The notes below the pieces were generated by a model, which saw only the letters and a program-made list of their open reading frames with translations, was not told the DNA's origin and searched no databases. 64,000 bases of DNA, taken from Hymenopus coronatus. Lineage: Eukaryota > Arthropoda > Insecta > Mantodea > Hymenopodidae. Where the stretch lies: the NCBI GenBank assembly GCA_030762935.1, contig CM060896.1, forward strand, positions 9,190,501 through 9,254,500, written 5' to 3'. Below, in pieces: positions 57,315 through 64,000 of the stretch. Position 1 is the stretch's first letter; the number at the start of each line of letters is the position of its first letter. The position numbers and the translations under genes are program-made.

Positions 57315-57948
57315 TTAACACATTGGAGCCCAAGCCCGAGTATAGCTCAGGCCGTGTGAAATGTTCATGAGACCCACACCCGAGCATAGCATATTTCTAA
57401 TGCTTTTAATGCAATTCCACGACCTTAACTTGATCTTGGGTTATGCAGCAAAGAACATACATCAGTTATCGTTTAGTTGTCTGATTTTTGCTGCCATTTT
57501 CCTTGCTTTAGTCAACTATTAGGAATTTTAGGAGATGGGCTGTTCTCGGGTAGTCACACCATTTTCTGTGAAGGTGGTGAACTGTTTGTTATGTTTGTGA
57601 ACTTAAATGTTAAAATGCTGCATTTTCCTCAATTTCTGTGAACTGAAGCTGAAATTCAGGATACAAATGAAGCTGCGGAAAATTCTGATTCTGAGGGAGA
57701 GTTTTTTTGAACTTTCAATAAATGGAATGTAAGCAGCTTTACATAGTTTTTTTCAAACTCATATTTGATACTTGTTGTAAATTTAAAATAAAATATTAAT
57801 ACGGAAGTTATGATTATTTTCTTACTTGTTAAGAAATCCTTGAATACCATACTTTTAGATTGTACCAATACTTTTAATTGATGTACTGTAAATAATAACT
57901 GAAAGTAGGCATAAAAACCCTGGGTTTCTTGGCACTTCAATGTGTTAA
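57315..57948 (+). mobile_element. piggyBac-type MITE with TTAA ends
   Basis: Begins TTAACACATTGGAGCC and ends with the inverse, CACTTCAATGTGTTAA; both ends carry TTAA, the piggyBac target. Inside, DTNEAAENSDSEGEFFE (57660-57710) resembles the acidic N-terminus of a piggyBac transposase, suggesting derivation from an autonomous element by internal deletion. No transposase core. 634 bp; a second copy is at 43368. Confidence 0.82.
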
Positions 57949-58603
57949 TTAAATGCTGTCGAATTATCAAACAAAAGTAAGAGTATTATCTTGTGATTTC
58001 CATACAACCTAAAATGATTTTATATTGGCACAATCAGAAGAATTAACTAATGCTGTAAAAGGAAAGTACACAAACAAAGGTGACAGTAACACATGCAGCG
58101 GCGAGTATTGAGGACACACATGGATAGTTGCTTCACTCTACAAAGTTTTATCAGGAGATGAAGAGAAATGTGCAATAAGTAAGAGAGGGTGGCATTGCCT
58201 TGCTTTAGATTACCAACGTGGAACTTGGGGGTATTAGGGGAAACTGGCAATATGGAATTTGTACCTTTTCTACAAAAACTGAGCATATTTTATTTGAATG
58301 TCGAGGGACAAGTGAATGGCTTCAATATGTGGCAAATAGCTAAAATCAAACCAGCAAATGGCAGCAAGGAAGATGACAAAATGCAAATCATGAAGCTTAG
58401 GAAGTTTTTGTATAGGGTTATGATCAGCAAGGAGAAGAGACATGTGTTTGCCTTATGAAAATAGTTAGCAATATTATTTTGATTGTACAAGTATTGTATC
58501 AAATTAGAATGAATATATGCAAGTTTAATTGTGTATTGAATTTACATGTATAAAACGACTTCTTTTTAATTTATGCAATTCTGCGTGGTTGCGGCTAGGG
58601 GAT
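57949..58603. other. No gene recognised
   Basis: The short ORF at 58189-58458 has no motif that I recognise. Confidence 0.35.
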
Positions 58604-59733
58604 GTACAAGGACTGTCCCAGAAGTACCTGACCTAACAAAGAAAGCACAAAAATTTGGGGGAAAAAACATCTTTATTTCTCTACATAGTCTCCTTTCAGC
58701 TTGATACACTTTTCCCAGGGGTGTCCAATAGCTTCGATACCCTGTTTATAGTGAGAACTATCAAGGTATGCAAAATAGCCATCAACTGCAGACTCCACCT
58801 CTTCATTGTTGGCAAATCTTCTACCATCAAGCCATTTCTCCAAGTTTGGAAAGAGAAAATAATCAGAGGGAGCTAAATCTAGCAAATAGGGTGCATGAGG
58901 AAGCAATTCGAACTTTAACTCATTGATTTTGGCCATGGCGATAATGGACGTGTGAACTGATGCATTGTCTTGATGAAGCAAAACTTTCTTTTTTGCTAAA
59001 TGTGGCAATTTTTGCGTGATTTCATCACTCAAACGCTGTAACAAGTTTGCATAATATTTGTATTGTTTACTTTTCCTTTTTTGAGATGGTCAATGAAAAT
59101 CATCCCACATGCGTCCCAGAAAACTGACACCATGACCTTGCCTGCAGATGGAACTATCTCCGCCTTCTTTGGAGCAGATTCTTTCCTTCCAATCCACTGT
59201 TTTGATTGCTCCTTCATGTCAGGTGTGAAGTGATAGACCCAGATTTCATTCATTGTTATGAATCAACGCAAAAATTCAGCTTTATTGCAGCGAAACATTG
59301 CCAAACACTCGACAGAAACATCCTCACGATGCTGTTTTTGTTCTATTGTGAGCAAATGCGGCACACAACTTTCTCATATCCAAATTTTCAGTCAGTAACC
59401 TCATTTGGTCGACCACTGCGATGTTCATCTCGGCAGCTCGTATGGCCGCGTTTAAACTCTACTGCCCAATATTTCACTGTTGTAAACGAAGGAGCAGACT
59501 CCCCCAAAGTAGAATCTAGCTCAGCTGGACTAAGACCTTTCAAATGAAAATATTGTATCACATAACGATGACCAGTTTACAAATTCACTGAGAGTATTCA
59601 CTAATGATGACTGCTAAACAATGTAAGATCGTCAAACTTCAAACTTAAGCTTTCTAAGGTTGGAACTTTTTACCAGTGTTGTTGTTTGCTATCTATACGT
59701 GAGGCTGGGTACTTCTGGGACAGCTGGGTCTCA
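58604..59733 (-). mobile_element. mariner, mellifera-like group
   Basis: Ends share CTGTCCCAGAAGTACC (58612-58627 and its inverse at 59709-59724). The transposase lies on the - strand. TA precedes the left end (58605-58606); the right border is approximate. Confidence 0.82.
58673..59600 (-). pseudogene. mellifera-type mariner transposase, decayed
   Basis: The N-terminal third is only traceable in scraps. ITMNEIWVYHFTPDMKEQSK (about 59260-59205) is the first catalytic block with asparagine in place of aspartate; KVMVSVFWDACGMIFIDHL follows. After a frameshift at about 59040 the frame 59044-58673 is open and has KKVLLHQDNASVHTS, LLDLAPSDYFLFPNLEKWLD and the ending KCIKLKGDYVEK. Second and third aspartates are intact with 34 residues between. 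Inactive because of the first-site change and the stops. Confidence 0.83.
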
Positions 59734-60132
59734 AGTGAAATGGTAACACTGTTGTATCTCTGGCTCTGACATTTTGTGTGACTGAGAGAGCCAGTGTTGC
59801 CTACTCTTGCCCTACTTTGTAAAAAGCAAACAACAAAAGCTATAACATTAATTATAACAATATAATGATGACTGTAAGAATAACTATAACAAGGGTAATG
59901 AAGTAAATCTTAAAAAAATCTTCACCTGGGCTAAAACAAACAATTACTGATGGCAACACAATTGACAACATAGTCAAAACTGCAGTGCATGCACATGATT
60001 TGGTCCTAATAGCAGACAATTTCCATCGTTACTCAGCACTTCAAACCTTGCTGATTTTCATTTATTTTCTTGTGTGATGTGTTTTGACTGTAGCAAGGCT
60101 TTAAGTAACAACAGTAAACTATATTTATTAAA
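59734..60132. other. No gene recognised
   Basis: AT-rich intronic sequence. Confidence 0.35.
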
Positions 60133-60596
60133 AATCTGATGTGTTCCATTCACATGACTTTCTCTACATCTCTACAATAAATCATTATTAAAAAGCTTAT
60201 TCTTCTATTTGCTTAATGCTAATTAGCAGAAATGGTTTTATTACTTGCTTCTTTGTACGTAGAAGCCAAATAAGGGAGTATCATAGGTTAAAGTGATAGT
60301 CAAAAGCTGGTTGCTATGTGACTGAAGTTCCTTTGTTTGTATGGACAGGAATTGACAAATTTCTACATGAGAAAAGTATAAGTATTTTACAGCTGAAACT
60401 AATAACTACGAATATATCAAAAACGGTCAACCTTATGCAAAAATGTAACATAAATGGAATGTTTTAACAAGCTCTAAATTTTTTGAGTGGCAAGTTTTTG
60501 TCTATCTCTTATGGTTTACCAGTTATGCAAAATTTCGCAAAATCCACCCAGAATAAACATCGTCAGAGGCTATTCTCAGAAAATACAAGATATGCA
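60133..60596 (+). repeat. R1 repeat, 5' half, ended by a mariner insertion
   Basis: From AATCTGATGTGTTCCATTCA to GAGGCTATTCTCAGAAAATA, then broken exactly where the next element begins. The other half was not found after it. Confidence 0.78.
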
Positions 60597-61230
60597 GAGG
60601 GTGATTCAAACATAAACAGTAATTTTATTAACATTGATTAAATATATACACAAGTGACTTCACCAGCATTTCTCAACATAGTCTCCTTCACACTGTAACA
60701 CATTTTTGCCAATGTTTTGGAAGCTTGAACATTCCTTCTTCAAAAAAAGTTTGAGGGCATATGGCCAACCAATTGCGCACATGCTCCTCGACATCCTCGT
60801 TGTTTTCGAAATGTTTCGCTCCAAGCAATTCTTTCATGGGTGCAAATAGAAAATAGTCTGGGGAGGACAAGTCTGGACTATAAGGAGGGTGTTCAAGGGT
60901 TTCCCAGTGCATGTCCAATGTCAAATTGGTGGTGTGAGGCGTAGCGTTGTCTTGGAGAAGGATGACATCTCTGATGGGCATAAGACATCTTTTGCTTCGG
61001 TAGGCAGCTTTTACAGACCTTAACAATTGGCAATAGTAAGCTTTTGATGAATTTCTTTGACAGTGGTGCGGCGATCACCTTCAATATGCTCGCGAATGGC
61101 ATGGATGTTGTCATCTGGTCTTGACCTTGGGCATCGAGCATGACCTTCATTTTCCATAAATTCTCTCAGCCGCCCTTAAATTGTGTGGCCCAAGTAAACA
61201 CTCGATTTTGCAACAATGTAGTGTCCCCAA
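60597..61230 (-). mobile_element. mariner remnant with internal deletion
   Basis: Left end AGAGGGTGATTCAAACATAA looks like a TIR; no partner was found. On the - strand an N-terminal piece (NIHAIREHIEGDRRTTVKEI, about 61110-61050) is joined directly to the C-terminal half (61026-60688: VILLQDNATPHTTN, PPYSPDLSSPDYFLFAPMKE, KHWQKCV). The block with the first aspartate is missing, and the second-to-third spacing is about 30 residues, so a few codons were also lost. Dead copy. Confidence 0.75.
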
Positions 61231-61584
61231 ACTGTGCCCTTAAATAGTCACTTGGTTAATTTTAGAAGTTAATTGTATTAGACTCACATGACTGTTCTTT
61301 ATAATGGAAAAGTCCCGAGCTACTAACTTTTAGGGAAAAAACCTGTCTCTATAAAACTCCCTGTTACTGAGACCTCTAATGCACTAAAACCTTGCTCTTA
61401 CAAAAGCATTTGTGTTTCTGGATTGACAACAAAAGCAACCTTGGCATATACAATAACAACTTTTCACCCTAATGTTTTGTGTTCTGTAATCTGCCCAGTC
61501 TTGGTTACTGAAGCACATATCTTTCCTATGTTAAACCTGTGCAAAATAATAATTAAAATAATAAAATACAAAGTGTGCTAACAT

Positions 61585-61715
61585 ACTGTTGCAAATTAAT
61601 GATTGTAACAATTCTCCACTGCTGACGATGCAACAGATCATTTTATTGCAAAACTAGTCCTTCGATTTCAAAAAGCTAAGTAGAGAATTGTTACAATTAT
61701 TAATTGTTATATTAA
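61585..61715. mobile_element. PLE terminal repeat fragment
   Basis: GATTGTAACAATTCTCCACT and GAGAATTGTTACAATTATTA are an inverted pair around CAAAACTAGTCCTTCGATTT, the same type of end motif as at 19727 and 55820. It lies about 50 bp beyond the donor of CC2D2A exon 61768-61997. Confidence 0.55.
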
Positions 61716-61767
61716 TATTTGTATCTACATATTTGATACGCTTGTGTACATGAGCAAGAAAACTTAC

Positions 61768-61997
61768 TCTATACCCCTGCGCCATCTAATAAGGTTATCT
61801 CTAAGATGGTTTTCAATGGACTCTTGAAGCAACTGAGTGGCGGATGTTGATGTTAGAGTATACTGCAGTGATGCTGGTTGAACACTTTCCATTGGAGCTC
61901 CAATATTGCGTCCAAAAGCTGGCCACCAATCAGAACGCTTAGTGAGATCAAACCTGGTGTGTCTAGGCAGTTCTTCCTTCTGCACATTTGCCCATAT
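61768..61997 (-). CDS. CC2D2A: CC2D2A homologue, third-from-last exon
   Basis: 230-base exon with acceptor TTGTTTACAG before 61997 and donor TAGA|GTAAGT after 61768. It encodes IWANVQKEELPRHTRFDLTK, then WWPAFGRN, SVQPASLQY and a helix ending LIRWRRGIE. This is the segment just before the C-terminal end of CC2D2A, after its transglutaminase-like domain, including the conserved I-W-x-N-x-Q, F-D and S-V-Q-P blocks. It ends two bases into a codon, and the next exon supplies the third. Confidence 0.9.
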
Positions 61998-62154
61998 CTG
62001 TAAACAACAACCAAAACCTCAAAACCAAATCTGAGTTTAGGTACTTTATTTTCCAGAACATATTGAGTGCACTTTTACATTGTTTAAAAACATTAAAAAA
62101 AAAACTCATTTATTTATACAAAAAAAGGTATTTGAATTTATCATAGGATTAAAA

Positions 62155-62905
62155 CAAAATCTGATGTGTTCCATTCACATAACTTTCTCTACATCTTGTA
62201 ACAAATTATTTGTTAATAAGCTTATTCTTCTATCTACACCATACTAAAAGAGATAAACATTAACAGAAACAATCTTATTACTTAGTTCCTTATAAGTAGA
62301 AGGGAATACACTAGACTAAACCATCAGTCAAATGTTTTAAAATGTGGTTGCTATGGGGTTGAAATTCCTCTGTTTGTATGGCCAGGAGTAGACAAATTCC
62401 CATATGAGGGAAGAAAAAAAAAAAAACATTTGACAGAAATTACATGTTTTAACAAGATCTACATATTTTGTTTATCTCTTATAGCTTATCAGTTATACAA
62501 AATTCATGCAGAGTAAAGAAGTCTTCAGAGGCTATTCCCAAAAAATTCAAAATATAAATTTTATTTGTCATGTAAATATATCTACTATATAGTATTTCAA
62601 TCAAAATGTTTTGTGTCATGTTTGAAAAAATGAATCTTTTTTAAATGTTTTTCATGTAAGGGGTAGTTGTGGGTGGAGATGTGGGGATTAAACTTAAACA
62701 CCAAGTTTGGCATTAAAAATACTTTTGAGCTATTCTGCACATGCGCACGCACGCACGCACCCCCACACCCACACCCCTTTTACTAGAAATACTTCTTTTG
62801 GACTCAGGGGACCTCAAAACATATTTTTGTAGAAATCTCAACATCAAATTTTTGGGTGGAATGCAATAGCTTCTCTAGGTACTATGTACTTGTATGTGCT
62901 AGAGA
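62155..62905 (+). repeat. R1 repeat, near full length
   Basis: From AATCTGATGTGTTCCATTCA to CTAGAGAAAGTAATAAA. The microsatellite is a CGCACGCACGCAC/CACACCC mix at 62742-62775. 3' hairpin TTCTCTAGGTACTATGTA with GCTAGAGAA. Confidence 0.82.
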
Positions 62906-63282
62906 AAGTAATAAACACCTAATAAATAATATGCACTACGCTGTTGACACACAAGAAAAACAATGCTATTATTTACTAGCCTATATTCTCGGCCATATAA
63001 CAAAGAGTTTAAAACCAAATATCCAACAGCTGCCACCAAACAAAGAAACTTATAGGACAGCAGGAAACATTTTATTATAAAGCCCTTTAGAGATAGAAAG
63101 TTAAAACATAAAACTTCACTTATGTATTTATCCAAATACAAGACATCCTTGAATGCAACACAACCCTCATTTTACAGAACTTCATTTTGAAATTTAGCAT
63201 TATCATGTATATAAAAAGAAGACATAACTTAACTGAAAACTTGCAAATATGCAAAGAAGCTTGTAACAAAGATGTGATTAAA

Positions 63283-63970
63283 TAAAACACAAAAGAATTT
63301 GAGTCAGTTTTTTGTAACACAAACATCGCTTATTTTTACTTACTGGGACCGGTTTCAACCCTCAACTCCAAAATACCAACACATATTCCAAATAGCTCCC
63401 AACAATGGCTTCCAAAAAAGTACAGTAGACAAGAGAATGCACAAATAGAAAAACTGAACTGCATAACACTACAACCACTGTGACCAATCTCAGTTCAGAA
63501 AGTTCACCTATCATCCTTGGGAACACAACAAACCTCAGGGATTATAACATCAGCTGAGCTCTCAAAGACAACTACAGCATTCAGAAACTAATGTGTAAAA
63601 ATGTAAAAGATCCCATCCCTGCAAACAAAAAACCAGGAATTTATGAAATCAAATGCTAAGACTTAATCCAGTGTATATAAAAAGGAAAAAGAGAAGTTTG
63701 GAGACCAGATTAAAGTAACACATGACAAACTTAAAATACAAACAAACAGAAAAATCAGCAATATAAACACCTAGAATAAGATGTCTAGGAGAAAATGTAG
63801 TTCATCATAAACAAAAATAACCATATCACGAATTTTGATTTGCCACCACACAGCAACCTTTGGAAGCTCATAGATCCAGCACCACTCTCATCCTTGACGC
63901 CAACAAAGCAAGATTTAGTTGGAATTTAGGGGTTAAAATGGGAACAAGTGTTCCTAAAACCAACCCCAAA
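63283..63970 (+). mobile_element. Penelope-like element fragment with inverted terminal piece
   Basis: 63283-63350 is the terminal repeat in inverted orientation (GAATTTGAGTCAGTTTTTTG; compare 47587). Then come degenerate + strand coding traces: KKPGIYEIKC (about 63629, the G-I-Y half of GIY-YIG), SLETRLK and the HMTNLKYKQTEKSA block (about 63697-63750). The end matches 47830-47575, closing with GGGAACAAGTGTTCCTAAAA. Multiple stops. Confidence 0.65.
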
Positions 63971-63975
63971 GTAAA

Positions 63976-64000
63976 AAAAATCTGATATGTTCCATTCACA
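63976..64000 (+). repeat. R1 repeat, 5' end, cut by the window
   Basis: AATCTGATATGTTCCATTCA is the R1 start; the copy continues outside. Confidence 0.7.

Noticed and set aside
1..64000. CRISPR arrays, prokaryotic operons, integrated virus
   Set aside because: No regular short direct repeats with spacers, no capsid, polymerase or phage-like frames; the content is eukaryotic genes and transposons.

Overview
The window reads as animal nuclear DNA, most likely from an arthropod. It is AT-rich, its genes are split by spliceosomal introns, and most of it is interspersed repeats: mariner and other Tc1/mariner elements, hAT, a piggyBac-type MITE, Penelope-like elements (PLEs) with GIY-YIG endonuclease, an L1/Tx1-type LINE, a jockey-like LINE and several tRNA-derived SINEs. 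I cannot name the species. Nothing bacterial, viral or CRISPR-like was seen.

Two host genes can be assembled. (1) A C2H2 zinc-finger gene on the + strand has three coding exons (20016-20474, 21824-21864, 26855-28070) whose splice phases join into one 571-residue frame: an acidic N-terminus with repeated K-x-E motifs, then 11 fingers. A decayed duplicate of its last exon lies at about 32972-34440. (2) On the - strand, converging on it, are the last three coding exons of a CC2D2A homologue (61768-61997, 50153-50288, 41188-41376), a ciliary transition-zone protein. Its two introns here (about 11.5 kb and 8.8 kb) hold most of the transposons in the right third. A candidate promoter and first exon (16800-17036, +) and a 69-codon ORF (13772-13981, -) are weaker gene candidates.

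Layout. 1-640: PLE end with inverted terminal copies. 1867-3173: mariner with matching TIRs and a frameshifted transposase. 6018-6265: SINE-2. 6400-11010: two-ORF LINE on the - strand. 11160-16740: SINEs and the first copies of an abundant noncoding repeat that I call R1. 16800-28070: zinc-finger gene, its intron 2 carrying an unclassified 2.5-kb DNA transposon. 28780-34600: mariner and jockey remnants, SINEs, zinc-finger pseudogene. 35130-39055: a three-level nest (hAT inside a Tc1/mariner-type element inside R1). 39500-62000: CC2D2A exons among PLE, mariner, piggyBac-MITE, SINE and R1 copies. 62155-64000: more R1 and PLE.

The observation most worth following is R1: about 0.9 kb, at least ten copies, no coding capacity, consistent ends, a 12-bp subterminal inverted repeat, an internal CA microsatellite, a 3' hairpin and head-to-tail junctions. 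This resembles the nonautonomous Helentron (HINE/DINE-1) layout. Next are the long PLE and R1 palindromes inside a CC2D2A intron, and two insertions of under 50 bp that look like extreme PLE truncations flanked by target-site duplications.
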